Shown here: piece after piece, positions 8,673 through 16,467 of the stretch | Numbering within the stretch: position 1 is the stretch's first letter | Layout: every line of letters begins with the position of its first letter | Source of the DNA: Hymenobacter canadensis | GTDB lineage: Bacteria; Bacteroidota; Bacteroidia; Cytophagales; Hymenobacteraceae | Direction of reading: 5' to 3' | DNA: 64,000 bases | NCBI RefSeq assembly: GCF_027359925.1 | Contig: NZ_CP114767.1 | Coordinates: 2,852,001 to 2,916,000 of the forward strand | The notes under the pieces: generated by a model | What the model saw: only the letters and a program-made list of their open reading frames with translations | Database searches by the model: none | Told to the model about the DNA's origin: nothing | Made by a program: the position numbers and the translations under genes

Positions 8673-9287
8673 ATGCACCGTTACGAACTTCGCCTGGCTG
8701 GAGTATTCCGCCCTTCTCTAGTGTTATTTTTAGGTTTGTGGGCGAGCACCGCTTTTGGGCAATCGGGCACGGTAGTGCGCCTGAGCCCGGAAGACCAGGG
8801 GCGGGGCCGCAACGGGGTGCAGAAGAACTTTTATTTCACCACCAAAGAGCAGCCCACCGACGACGACTACCAGAATGCCGGCTACTTCGGGCAGCGCCTG
8901 CGCCCATACCTGGCCGGCAACCAGGAGGCCTTGGATAACCTCAACCGCTACCGCCGCCAGAAGTGGATTTTCCTGGCCGAACGCTTGACGTTTGTGGGCG
9001 GCGTGGCGGTGTATGGCTCCCAGACCTTCAGTGGCAGCGGCGACCAGCACTATTTCAGCAATCCGCAGAAGGTGACACTGGGTGTGGTGGCCGGCAGCCT
9101 GCTGGCCAACATCTTCATTACGCGCCACACCAACGAGCATTTCGTGCGGGCCGTGGACGCCAACAATGCCGGCCTGTCGGCGGGCGGGCACGCGAGCGGG
9201 TGGCAGCGGCTGGCACCCGCTGGGGTGGGTTTGGCGGCGTCGGCTACGGGCCAGCCGCTGCTGGCTTTGCGCTGGCAGCTGCGCTAA
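8673..9287 (+). CDS. Hypothetical exported protein
   Basis: 204 residues from the ATG at 8673. The N-terminus MHRYELRLAGVF is followed by a hydrophobic core and a signal-peptidase site at STAFGQ (about residue 30). The mature part has no known motif. Two further hydrophobic stretches (LTFVGGVAVYGSQTF and VTLGVVAGSLLANIFI) could be membrane segments. Upstream in-frame starts exist, but they precede or overlap the promoter element at 8660-8667, so 8673 is chosen. Function unknown. Confidence 0.6.
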   Translation: MHRYELRLAGVFRPSLVLFLGLWASTAFGQSGTVVRLSPEDQGRGRNGVQKNFYFTTKEQPTDDDYQNAGYFGQRLRPYLAGNQEALDNLNRYRRQKWIFLAERLTFVGGVAVYGSQTFSGSGDQHYFSNPQKVTLGVVAGSLLANIFITRHTNEHFVRAVDANNAGLSAGGHASGWQRLAPAGVGLAASATGQPLLALRWQLR

Positions 9288-9338
9288 GCGCCGGCCCGGT
9301 GGGCCAACCCCTGTTTATTAGTTTCGTAGGAGTACCAC

Positions 9339-10544
9339 ATGGAATTTCCGCTTCCCGCGGCGTCGCGTCAGTATGTGGCCAAGCACCTGCACGATGACCC
9401 CGCCCAGCTGGCGCTGCAAGCCCGCAAACACCCTGGCCTGCCCGTTCCGGAGCTGGTACGCCAGATTCAGGCCCGCCAGAAAGCCCGCCTGAAAGTCCCC
9501 GCCTGGGCCGACAACCCAGACCTGGTTTTCCCACCGACCCTGTCGGTGGAGCAGGCCTCTTCCGCTCGCACGGCCGCGTTCAAGGCGGCGCTGGTGAGCG
9601 GGCAGCGCTTGGCCGACCTCACCGGCGGCTTCGGCGTGGACGTATCGTATTTTGCCGAACGTATTCCGGAAGTGCATTACGTGGAGCGCAACGCAGCCCT
9701 GGCCGACGTGGTGCGCTTCAACCTCACGCATCTGGGCGTTTCGAACGTGCAGTTTCATACGGCCGATGCGGTGCAGTTTCTGCGCAACACCCCGGACACC
9801 TTCGACTGGATCTACCTCGACCCGGCCCGGCGCGATACGGCGGCCCGCAAGATTTTCCGGCTGCAGGACTGTGAGCCGGATATTCTACGCCTAATGCCGC
9901 TGCTGCTGCATAAAGGCCGTCGGGTGCTGCTCAAAACTTCGCCCATGCTCGATATCGAGCAGGCCATTCTGGAGCTGCGGCAGGTGCGGCAGCTGTGGGT
10001 GGTGGCCGTGGACAATGAGTGCAAGGAGGTGCTGTACGAGCTGGGCCCCGAGCCGGCCGTCGATCCGGAGCGCCACACCGTGAACCTGCTTCGCACGGGC
10101 CAGCAGCAGGATTTCCGCCTGAACCGGGCCCGCGAGGCCCGCGCCATCCCGCGCTACGCCGAGCCGCAGCAGTACCTCTACGAGCCCAACGTGGCTATTC
10201 TGAAGGCGGGCGGCTTCCGCAGCATCGGTACGGCGTTTGAGCTGCTGAAGCTGCACCAGCACAGCCACCTCTACACCTCCGACACGCTGCACCCCGATTT
10301 CCCGGGCCGCATCTTCCGCATCCGGGCCACCGAGAAATACGACGCCCAAGCCCTACGCGCCCACCTCGGCCCCGAAGTCCGCGCCCACGTCACAACCCGC
10401 AACTTCCCCGACACGGTGGCCGAGTTCCGCCACCGCACCGGCATCCGCGAAGGCGGCGACCTATACCTGTTCGCCACCACCAATCTGGAAGGTAAGCTGA
10501 TGGTGCTGGTGACAGAGAAGGATCACGGATTAGCGCGGATTTAA
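9339..10544 (+). CDS. Class I SAM-dependent methyltransferase with THUMP-like C-terminal domain
   Basis: 401 residues. The SAM-binding motif I is ADLTGGFGVDVSYFAE (about residues 90-105), with the acidic residue of motif II in EVHYVERNAAL. The catalytic-type loop is DWIYLDPARRDT, a DPAR variant of the DPPY motif of N-methyltransferases. The C-terminal third belongs to the THUMP-like domain found in a Bacteroidota methyltransferase family thought to act on nucleic acids; the substrate is inferred from the fold, not shown. The last codons lie inside an ATCACGGATT repeat (10522-10569), so the C-terminus HGLARI is repeat-encoded. Confidence 0.87.
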   Translation: MEFPLPAASRQYVAKHLHDDPAQLALQARKHPGLPVPELVRQIQARQKARLKVPAWADNPDLVFPPTLSVEQASSARTAAFKAALVSGQRLADLTGGFGVDVSYFAERIPEVHYVERNAALADVVRFNLTHLGVSNVQFHTADAVQFLRNTPDTFDWIYLDPARRDTAARKIFRLQDCEPDILRLMPLLLHKGRRVLLKTSPMLDIEQAILELRQVRQLWVVAVDNECKEVLYELGPEPAVDPERHTVNLLRTGQQQDFRLNRAREARAIPRYAEPQQYLYEPNVAILKAGGFRSIGTAFELLKLHQHSHLYTSDTLHPDFPGRIFRIRATEKYDAQALRAHLGPEVRAHVTTRNFPDTVAEFRHRTGIREGGDLYLFATTNLEGKLMVLVTEKDHGLARI

Positions 10545-10569
10545 GCGGATTTCACGGATTTTGTGGACG
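10522..10569 (+). repeat. Left arm of an ATCACGGATT inverted repeat
   Basis: Built from three to four CGGATT units and ending in TTGTGGACG. It matches the reverse complement of 10664-10701 except for one extra 10-bp unit (TAAGCGGATT). It overlaps the last codons and stop of the methyltransferase gene. Confidence 0.85.
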
Positions 10570-10607
10570 GCGTTAAGCTGCTCGCTTCAATTGTCCTGAG
10601 ACACAAA

Positions 10608-10651
10608 GCAGAAACAAGGGGCTTGTCAAACGGCAAGCCCCTTGTTTCTGC
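10608..10651. terminator. Hairpin between convergent genes
   Basis: An 18-bp perfect stem (10608-10625 with 10634-10651) has an 8-nt loop. It lies midway between the convergent methyltransferase and glycosylase genes, nested inside the ATCACGGATT repeat arms. Confidence 0.75.
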
Positions 10652-10663
10652 GCGATTATCAAT

Positions 10664-10701
10664 CGTCCACAAAATCCGTGAAATCCGTGCTAATCCGTGA
10701 T
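10664..10701 (-). repeat. Right arm of the ATCACGGATT inverted repeat
   Basis: This is the reverse complement of the left arm at 10522-10569 without the extra unit. It ends exactly at the stop codon region of the glycosylase gene (10702). Confidence 0.85.
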
Positions 10702-11313
10702 TCATTTAACCTTGCTGGTCCAGAGGCTGCTGATGATGCGGAAGCGCCAGGGTAGGCTGGCGGCTTCTTCGCCGGCGTAGGCGAGGCCCACGCGGGGGCT
10801 GCTGAGCACGTCGGCTTCCGGCACCTGCTCGGCGTGGTCTTCAATCCAGAGCGTGTCGCCCTGCAAATCGGTGCCGGAGAGGGCCGGCGTGACGCCCAGC
10901 GCCTGCGTGAGCAGGCCAGGCCCGGCCGTAAGCTTGGCCGAGGCCGTTTCCAGCCCACGCCGCCGAAGCATAATATCCAGACCTACCAGCGGCTCGATGG
11001 CGCGGATCAGGATGGTATCGGGTTTGTCGGCTTCGTTGGTGCTGATGTTGAACAGCGTGTGGCGCTGATACACCTGGTACAGGTAGGCGCGGCCGCCGGG
11101 CTCGTGCAGGGCGTGGCCGTGCGGGCCGCGGCGCTTCAGGTGCAGCTGCATCGACTGGTCGCCGTGGTGCGAGTAGGCCTCGGTTTCCACGATGCGACCG
11201 CCGGTCAGCTCGCCGTCGAGGCACGTAAATAGGTATTTGCCCAGCAGGTCGCGGGCAATCTGCACGGGGTCGGGGCGGCGGTAGAAGTCGGGCGGGAGTT
11301 TGGGATGTAGCAT
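10702..11313 (-). CDS. DNA-3-methyladenine glycosylase (AAG/MPG family)
   Basis: 203 residues from the ATG at 11313 (MLHPKLPPDF). The enzyme removes alkylated and deaminated purines to start base excision repair. Visible features: PVQIARDLLGKYLF, the catalytic stretch GRIVETEAYSHHGDQSMQLH containing the active-site glutamate, the DNA-intercalating region GGRAYLYQVYQRHTLFNIST, and LIRAIEPLVG. The length matches bacterial members. An in-frame ATG at 11328 would add five residues and lies inside a dispersed repeat (11321-11345); it duplicates ATGCTACAT, so the true start is uncertain between the two. Confidence 0.93.
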   Translation of the reverse strand: MLHPKLPPDFYRRPDPVQIARDLLGKYLFTCLDGELTGGRIVETEAYSHHGDQSMQLHLKRRGPHGHALHEPGGRAYLYQVYQRHTLFNISTNEADKPDTILIRAIEPLVGLDIMLRRRGLETASAKLTAGPGLLTQALGVTPALSGTDLQGDTLWIEDHAEQVPEADVLSSPRVGLAYAGEEAASLPWRFRIISSLWTSKVK

Positions 11314-11320
11314 ATTTCGA

Positions 11321-11345
11321 TGTAGCATAGGCTTCAGCCTGTGCC
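11321..11345 (-). repeat. Dispersed GCACAGGCTGAAGCCTATGCTACA repeat, copy A
   Basis: One of four related sequences in the window, on the minus strand and inverted relative to copy B at 11431. It overlaps the alternative start codon of the glycosylase gene. Confidence 0.85.
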
Positions 11346-11430
11346 GGGCGGCGGCAGCGGCGCAAGAACAAGTTTCGGTTTATGGTTGAGCTGATACGTT
11401 TTCTGCGGGAATTGTGGCGGCCGGCCGGGG

Positions 11431-11454
11431 GCACAGGCTGAAGCCTATGCTACA
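11431..11454 (+). repeat. Dispersed GCACAGGCTGAAGCCTATGCTACA repeat, copy B
   Basis: A perfect inverted partner of copy A across 85 bp of unmatched sequence (11346-11430), giving a REPIN-like doublet. It ends just before the riboswitch promoter. Confidence 0.85.
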
Positions 11455-11460
11455 ATCTGC

Positions 11461-11468
11461 TACCTTTG
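11461..11468 (+). promoter_or_regulatory. -7 promoter element of the cobalamin operon
   Basis: TACCTTTG matches TAnnTTTG and sits directly before the riboswitch. The predicted start is near 11475. Confidence 0.6.
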
Positions 11469-11471
11469 GGG

Positions 11472-11670
11472 CGTAGAGGTGGCCGGACCCCGATTGCGGG
11501 GCGAGGCTGAAAAGGGAATCCGGTTCAAAGCCGGAGCTGTCCCCGCAACTGTATGCTTCACGAGTCGGCGCGCCTCAGCTGCCACTGTTTCCGAGAAGGT
11601 TGCTCTCCCCAGAGCAGCCGGAGAAATGGGAAGGCGGCGCGCCAGAAGCAAGCCAGGAGACCTGCCTTTA
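11472..11670 (+). ncRNA. Cobalamin riboswitch (AdoCbl type)
   Basis: The conserved core is readable: AAAGGGAATCCGG at 11511-11523, AAGCCGGAGCTGTCCCCGCA at 11528-11547, and the B12 box AGCCAGGAGACCTGCC at 11651-11666, which pairs with AGAGGTGG at the 5' end to close P1. A large side arm with GGCGCGCC pairing fills 11565-11645. It binds cobalamin and lowers expression of the genes behind it. About 160 nt separate it from the receptor gene and hold the expression platform. Confidence 0.95.
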
Positions 11671-11832
11671 CATTTCCCTATGTTCAGCGCCCTCGGTGGA
11701 GGGGCGGAGAATGATGGCAGTGGTGGCTTTCGGGCCACCGGAATTTCCTGTTTTCGGCCTCGGCTGCGGCCTGGCTTTCGGCAACGAAAGCTGGCGTCGG
11801 AGTTCTGAACTGAATTTTCCTTACCCGAAAAT

Positions 11833-13806
11833 TTGGTTCAGCTAATTAACATTCCGCTTGCTGCACGGCTCCGGCTGCTGCCGCTCATGCTGCTTTGCGC
11901 GGCCCTGGCAACTCCCGCCACGGCCCAGCAGGCATCGCCGCACGCCCTCGACTCGGTGCAGGCGCTGCCGGCGGTGCGCGTACAGGGCATTCCGGCCACG
12001 CGCTTCGCCACTGGCACCCGCCGCACCACGCTCGACACGCTGGCGCTCCGGCAGACCGGCGCCGGCACCCTAGCCGATGCGCTGTCGTTGCGCACGCCGC
12101 TTTATCTGAAAAATTATGGGCCGGGCCAGCTGGCCAGCATCACGCTGCGCGGCACGTCGGCGCGGCACACGGCCGTGCTGTGGCAGGGCTTCAACATCAA
12201 TTTACCTTCTTTGGGCGAAGCAGACTTTGCGCTGCTGCCCGTAAGCGGCACTACCCAGGTAGCAGTGCAGCACGGGCCGGCCGGCGCCACCTACGGCACC
12301 GGGGCCATTGGCGGCACGGTGCTGCTGTCGTCGGAGGCGCGCTGGGGGCAGGGGCTGCAGAGCCGGGTGCAGCTGGATGGCGGCAGCTTCGGGCTGGCCG
12401 CCGGCTCAGGTGAGGCCACGTTCAGCAACCAGAAGCTCTCGGTGCGGACGGCCGCCTCCTACCGCACCGCCCAAAACGACTTCCCGTACCGCGAGCCGGT
12501 GGGCCGCGAAAACGGCCGGCTGGTGTACGGCCCGACGCAGCGCCAGCAAAACGCGCAGCTGCGGCAGTGGAGCCTGGCCCAGGATGCCACGCTGCGGGTA
12601 GGCGAGCAGGGAGAACTCACGGCCGCCGTCTGGCTCACGGATGCCGACCGGCAGATTCAGGCCGCGCTGGGCTCAGTAAACCGCCGTGCCCGGGAGCGGG
12701 ACCAGAGCCGCCGCCTGCTGGCCGGCTACCGCCACGTGAGCAGCCGCCACGAAACGAGCGTGCGCGCCGCCTGGTTCGAGGACATCATCAACTACCAGGA
12801 CGACGGCATCCGGAGCGACTCGCGGGTGCAGACCAGTCAGGCCCAGGCCGAGCACACGTTCCGGTTTGCTCCCACGCTCAGTTTGCGGCTGGGGGCTGAG
12901 GCGCAGCATTTCGTGGCCCACGTAGATGGCTATGAAGCGCCCACCGTGACCGAAAACCGATTCAGCGGCTTCGGGCTGCTGCGCTACGACCCGCTGCCGC
13001 GGCTGCAGCTCAGCCTGAACGTGCGGCAGGCCTTCATCAGCGGCCGGCGGCCCCCGCTCACGCCCACGGCCGGCGCCGAGTGGCTGGCCTGGCAGCGCGG
13101 CACCCAGCAGCTCAGCGTGAAAGCCAGTGCCTCGCGCAGCTACCGCGCCCCCACCCTCAACGAGCGGTTCTGGTACCCCACCGGCAAGCCCGACCTGCGC
13201 CCCGAAACCAGCCTGGGCTACGAGGCCGGCCTGCGCCACGAGGTGCGCCCCACTCCCACCCTGCTGCTCCAGACCGAGCTGACAGCATTCCGGCAGCGCG
13301 TAGACGACTGGGTGCAATGGCTGCCCACCGACCTGGGCTACGCCCCCAACAACCTGCGGCAGGTGCTGGCCCAGGGCCTGGAAGCCAGCAGTGAGCTACG
13401 CTGGAAACCCGGGCGCTACACCCTGGCCGCCCGCGCCGCCTACGCTTACACCAGCTCCCGCAAAGTGCGCGGCTACGTCCTCGACGAAGACCCGGTGGGC
13501 CAGCAGCTGGCCTACGTGCCGCTGCACACTGCCGCCTTCAGCACCGACCACAGCTGGCGCGGCTGGCTGCTGACCAGCGCCCTCACCTTCACGGGCTTCC
13601 GCTACACCACCGCCTCCGGCACCGATTTCCTGCCCTCCTACCTGCTGCTTAATGCCCAGCTGGGCCACGAGTTTCGGGTGGGCCGGGCCCGGCTGACGCC
13701 GCTGGCGCAGGGCTTCAACCTCGGCAACCTCCGCTACCAGAGCTACCAGAGCCGCGCCATGCCCGGCCGCTCGTGGGTGGCCAGCCTGCGCGTGGCGTGG
13801 CGCTGA
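11833..13806 (+). CDS. TonB-dependent outer-membrane receptor, BtuB-like
   Basis: 657 residues from a TTG start. The signal peptide runs through LLPLMLLCAALATPATAQ. The plug domain spans about residues 60-160 (GTLADALSLRTPLYLKNYGP, ITLRGTSARHTAVLWQGFNI, GATYGTGAIGGTVLLSS) and a 22-strand type barrel follows to the C-terminus. There is no CarboxypepD-like extension, which fits small-ligand receptors such as BtuB. Its place behind a cobalamin riboswitch is the main reason for assigning corrinoid uptake. The alternative ATG at 11887 would leave a signal peptide too short to work well. The downstream gene encodes a BtuG-like lipoprotein. Confidence 0.88.
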   Translation: MVQLINIPLAARLRLLPLMLLCAALATPATAQQASPHALDSVQALPAVRVQGIPATRFATGTRRTTLDTLALRQTGAGTLADALSLRTPLYLKNYGPGQLASITLRGTSARHTAVLWQGFNINLPSLGEADFALLPVSGTTQVAVQHGPAGATYGTGAIGGTVLLSSEARWGQGLQSRVQLDGGSFGLAAGSGEATFSNQKLSVRTAASYRTAQNDFPYREPVGRENGRLVYGPTQRQQNAQLRQWSLAQDATLRVGEQGELTAAVWLTDADRQIQAALGSVNRRARERDQSRRLLAGYRHVSSRHETSVRAAWFEDIINYQDDGIRSDSRVQTSQAQAEHTFRFAPTLSLRLGAEAQHFVAHVDGYEAPTVTENRFSGFGLLRYDPLPRLQLSLNVRQAFISGRRPPLTPTAGAEWLAWQRGTQQLSVKASASRSYRAPTLNERFWYPTGKPDLRPETSLGYEAGLRHEVRPTPTLLLQTELTAFRQRVDDWVQWLPTDLGYAPNNLRQVLAQGLEASSELRWKPGRYTLAARAAYAYTSSRKVRGYVLDEDPVGQQLAYVPLHTAAFSTDHSWRGWLLTSALTFTGFRYTTASGTDFLPSYLLLNAQLGHEFRVGRARLTPLAQGFNLGNLRYQSYQSRAMPGRSWVASLRVAWR

Positions 13807-13857
13807 TTCCGCTTGTTTTCATCTTCCATTTTTCCCTTATCCATGTTCCATTTTCCT

Positions 13858-14904
13858 ATGGCTACGCGCCGTTACGCGCTGCTCGGCGCCGCCTCTTTCC
13901 TGACTCTGGCCGTTACGTCCTGCGACCCGGACGATGAGGTAACGCCCGTTACACCGCCCGTCACCACCCAGACGGTGTACGTGGTGAACGAGGGCCCTTT
14001 CCTGACCGGCAGCGGCTCGGTGAGCGTGTTCAGCAAAGCCACCAAGGAGGTGCAGAAAGACCCGTTTCTGGCCGCCAACGGCCGCGGCGTGGGCAACGTG
14101 CTGCAGTCGATGACCATTGTGGGCGACAACGCCTACCTGGTGGCCAACAACAGCAACTGGGTGGAAGTCGTGACGCTGGCCGATTTCAAGTCGGTGAAGA
14201 AGATTACGGGCCTCTCGCAGCCGCGCTATCTGGTGCAGGTGGCGCCGAATAAGGCCTACCTCACGGAGTGGCAGGGCAACTTCACAAGCGGCTACACGGC
14301 CGGCCGCGTGTCGGTGCTGGATCTGACTACGAACACCGTAACGAAAACCATTCCGGTGGGCATCAACCCCGAGCAGCTGACCGTGGCGGGCGGCAAAGTG
14401 TACGTGGCCAACTCCGACGGCAACACGCTCACCGTCATCAACCCCACCACCGACGCCGTGGAAGGCACCGTGACCGTGCCGGCCGGCCCCAAAAACGTAA
14501 CCACCGACGCCAGCGGCAACGTGTGGGTGCTCTCCGACGACTACACCGAGCCGCTGGCTTCGCTGGTGCGCTTCAGCCCGGGTACGCCCACACAGCAAAC
14601 CCGCATCACGTTTCCGGAAGACTACCGCAACGGCAACCTGCGCGTGAACGGCGCCGGCGACAAAATCTACGTGGGCCTGGCCACGGGCGTATACCAGTTG
14701 CCCATCACGGCCACCAGCCTGCCCACCACGCCGCTCATCCGGCGCAGCTTCTACGGCCTCGGCATCGACCCGCAGGACAACACCATCTATGCCGGCACGG
14801 GCAGCTTCTCGGCCGATGGGCGGGTGGTGCGCTTCTCAGCTACCGGCGCGGCCGTCGATTCGTTTGCGGTGGGCATTGCGCCCAATGGCTTCCTGTTCAA
14901 ATAA
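13858..14904 (+). CDS. YncE-like beta-propeller lipoprotein, BtuG-like (DUF5074)
   Basis: 348 residues. MATRRYALLGAASFLTLAVT is the signal, with the lipobox cysteine at residue 22 and an acidic DPDDE export tag after it. The rest consists of propeller blades: VYVVNEGPFLTGSGSVSVF, DNAYLVANNSNWVEVVTLAD, GGKVYVANSDGNTLTVINPT, and similar strands. In Bacteroides, BtuG is a surface propeller lipoprotein that captures cobalamin and passes it to BtuB; equivalence here is inferred from fold, lipidation and position behind the riboswitch and receptor. An ATG at 13843 is an alternative start. Confidence 0.82.
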   Translation: MATRRYALLGAASFLTLAVTSCDPDDEVTPVTPPVTTQTVYVVNEGPFLTGSGSVSVFSKATKEVQKDPFLAANGRGVGNVLQSMTIVGDNAYLVANNSNWVEVVTLADFKSVKKITGLSQPRYLVQVAPNKAYLTEWQGNFTSGYTAGRVSVLDLTTNTVTKTIPVGINPEQLTVAGGKVYVANSDGNTLTVINPTTDAVEGTVTVPAGPKNVTTDASGNVWVLSDDYTEPLASLVRFSPGTPTQQTRITFPEDYRNGNLRVNGAGDKIYVGLATGVYQLPITATSLPTTPLIRRSFYGLGIDPQDNTIYAGTGSFSADGRVVRFSATGAAVDSFAVGIAPNGFLFK

Positions 14905-14933
14905 GCGGCACATAAACCGCCGGTTTTTTACGC

Positions 14934-14965
14934 AAACGGCCGGCCCTGGAAGGGGCCGGCCGTTT
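14934..14965 (+). terminator. Hairpin after the BtuG-like gene
   Basis: A 13-bp perfect stem (AAACGGCCGGCCC at 14934-14946 with 14953-14965) ends in TTT. It could also serve the convergent lipoprotein gene. Confidence 0.75.
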
Positions 14966-14991
14966 GGCGTTGTATCGTTGCATAGCGCGGG

Positions 14992-15261
14992 CTAGTCGGC
15001 GATGCCGTTCTTGTCGCGGTCTACGGCGTCGGCGGCTTTCTCGTATTGCTGGCGAGTGGTAGGGCCGGCGGTGGTGTCGCGCTGCAGGCCGGCCGTAGCC
15101 GAGTCAGAAGTAGTCATCTGGCCGGGGTCGGGGTCTTTGGTTTTGGCGGCATCGGTTTCCACATTGGTATCACCGGTGGAAGTGCCGGTGTTGCAGGCGG
15201 TGAGCGAGGTGGCCAGCAGCAGGGCGGCGGCCAGCATGCCGGGGAGCGAAGGGCGTTTCAT
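14992..15261 (-). CDS. Small lipoprotein
   Basis: 89 residues from the ATG at 15261. The signal MKRPSLPGMLAAALLLATS leads to the lipobox SLTAC with the cysteine at residue 23. The mature chain is threonine- and aspartate-rich and ends in DAVDRDKNGIAD, which resembles a single EF-hand calcium loop. The frame is open to 15450, but that extension lacks any sign of being translated. Function unknown. Confidence 0.68.
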   Translation of the reverse strand: MKRPSLPGMLAAALLLATSLTACNTGTSTGDTNVETDAAKTKDPDPGQMTTSDSATAGLQRDTTAGPTTRQQYEKAADAVDRDKNGIAD

Positions 15262-15364
15262 AGAGGACGGAATGAAGGTGTAGCGGTTCGGATGCAAGGT
15301 AAGCGAATGTTGGTACGGCGTCAACCGGCCGGCGTTGTGAATGGCGCGGGATGAGTGGAAGCGG

Positions 15365-15372
15365 TATATTTG
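15365..15372 (+). promoter_or_regulatory. -7 promoter element
   Basis: TATATTTG lies 19 bp before the ATG at 15392; no good -33 element was seen. Confidence 0.5.
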
Positions 15373-15391
15373 CTTTCCTGCTGCTGTGCTT

Positions 15392-15742
15392 ATGCTCCAC
15401 CCTTCGCTTTCGACTTTTTTTTCTACCCGGCTGCTGCGCCGGGCCGGCATTATGGCGGGCGTGAGCTTCGGGCTGGCACTGGCGCTGGTTGGCTACCTGT
15501 TCGGGTTTGCCGACGAGGATTTTTTCAGCCGGTTGTTCAATGCTTTTTTCGTATTTTTCTGGCTGTTGTCGGTAACTTTTCTGGCGGTAGTTCCCTTTGT
15601 GAGTTGGGCTGCCGCTAAGTGGCTGGTGTCGCCGGAAGTTGCACCGGCCGCTGGGGCCAGCCGCAAACCCCGAAGCGCCCCGGCTTCGGCAACCGTTCGT
15701 AAACCTACGCGTACAGTAACGCGGTCAGAAAAAACTTTATAA
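15392..15742 (+). CDS. Hypothetical two-helix membrane protein
   Basis: 116 residues from the ATG at 15392 (MLHPSLSTFF). Two hydrophobic helices (AGVSFGLALALVGYLFGF and FFVFFWLLSVTFLAVVPFV) are followed by a basic, proline- and alanine-rich tail (RKPRSAPASATVRKPTRTVT) that should face the cytoplasm and could bind nucleic acid or phospholipid. The stop lies 3 bp before the GTG of the HMA-AraC gene, so the two are probably co-transcribed. Function unknown. Confidence 0.65.
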   Translation: MLHPSLSTFFSTRLLRRAGIMAGVSFGLALALVGYLFGFADEDFFSRLFNAFFVFFWLLSVTFLAVVPFVSWAAAKWLVSPEVAPAAGASRKPRSAPASATVRKPTRTVTRSEKTL

Positions 15743-15745
15743 CCC

Positions 15746-16318
15746 GTGAAAACAACGCTGCTTCATATCAAGAACATGGTTTGCCCACGTTGCGTGGAAG
15801 CCGTTCGCACCGTGCTCGAAAAGGCCGGCTATCACCCCACGGAAGTAACGCTGGGCCAGGCGCTGCTGGAAGAAGACACCCCGGCCGATCTGGCTGCCGT
15901 GGCTCCCCTGCTGCGCGAAGCCGGCTTCGATGTACTGATGGGCCGCGCCGAGCAGATGACTGAACAGATCAAGGGCGCATTGGGCGAGTACCTGGAGCAT
16001 CTGCGCACCGCGCGCATGCCCCTCACTACCTCCGCTTTCCTGACCGACCGGTTTGCCGCCACGTACTCGCACCTGAGCAAGGTGTTTTCGCGCACGGCCA
16101 ACCTCACGATTGAAAAGTACCTGATCCGCCTGAAAATTGAGCGGGTGAAGGAAATGTTGAGCTACGGCGAAATGACGCTCAGCGAAATTGCCGACCACAT
16201 GCGCTACAGTTCCGGCCAGCACCTGAGCAACCAGTTCCGCCAGGTGACCGGCTACTCCGTCAGCGAATTCCGCCGCGAGCTGCTGCCCAAGCGCATCGCC
16301 CTCGACCAGCTGGCCTAG
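15746..16318 (+). CDS. AraC-family regulator fused to an N-terminal HMA-like domain
   Basis: 190 residues from a GTG start. Residues 1-70 look like a heavy-metal-associated fold with the metal motif MVCPRC (Cys13, Cys16), followed by VEAVRTVLEKAGY and a second helix LREAGFDVL. Residues 105-185 are an AraC DNA-binding domain with two helix-turn-helices (MTLSEIADHMRYSSGQHLSN and the FRQVTGYSVSEFRREL signature). The plausible reading is a metal- or redox-responsive regulator; this is inference. It directly follows a two-helix membrane protein gene and ends at a strong terminator. Confidence 0.87.
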   Translation: MKTTLLHIKNMVCPRCVEAVRTVLEKAGYHPTEVTLGQALLEEDTPADLAAVAPLLREAGFDVLMGRAEQMTEQIKGALGEYLEHLRTARMPLTTSAFLTDRFAATYSHLSKVFSRTANLTIEKYLIRLKIERVKEMLSYGEMTLSEIADHMRYSSGQHLSNQFRQVTGYSVSEFRRELLPKRIALDQLA

Positions 16319-16371
16319 CGCCTCGTGCCGCCTCATTGCGGTGCGGCTTTATAGCTACCTGACTTTTATTG

Positions 16372-16414
16372 CCGGGGTATCAAACAGGTTTCTGTTCGAT
16401 ACCCCGGTTTTTTT
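16372..16414 (+). terminator. Intrinsic terminator after the HMA-AraC gene
   Basis: A 16-bp stem (16372-16387 with 16392-16407, one mismatch) is followed by T7. Confidence 0.93.
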
Positions 16415-16467
16415 GTGGCTTATGCGGAGCAGCAGCCCGTTTGGTCCCGTAGAAATGCAGGTTCGGT

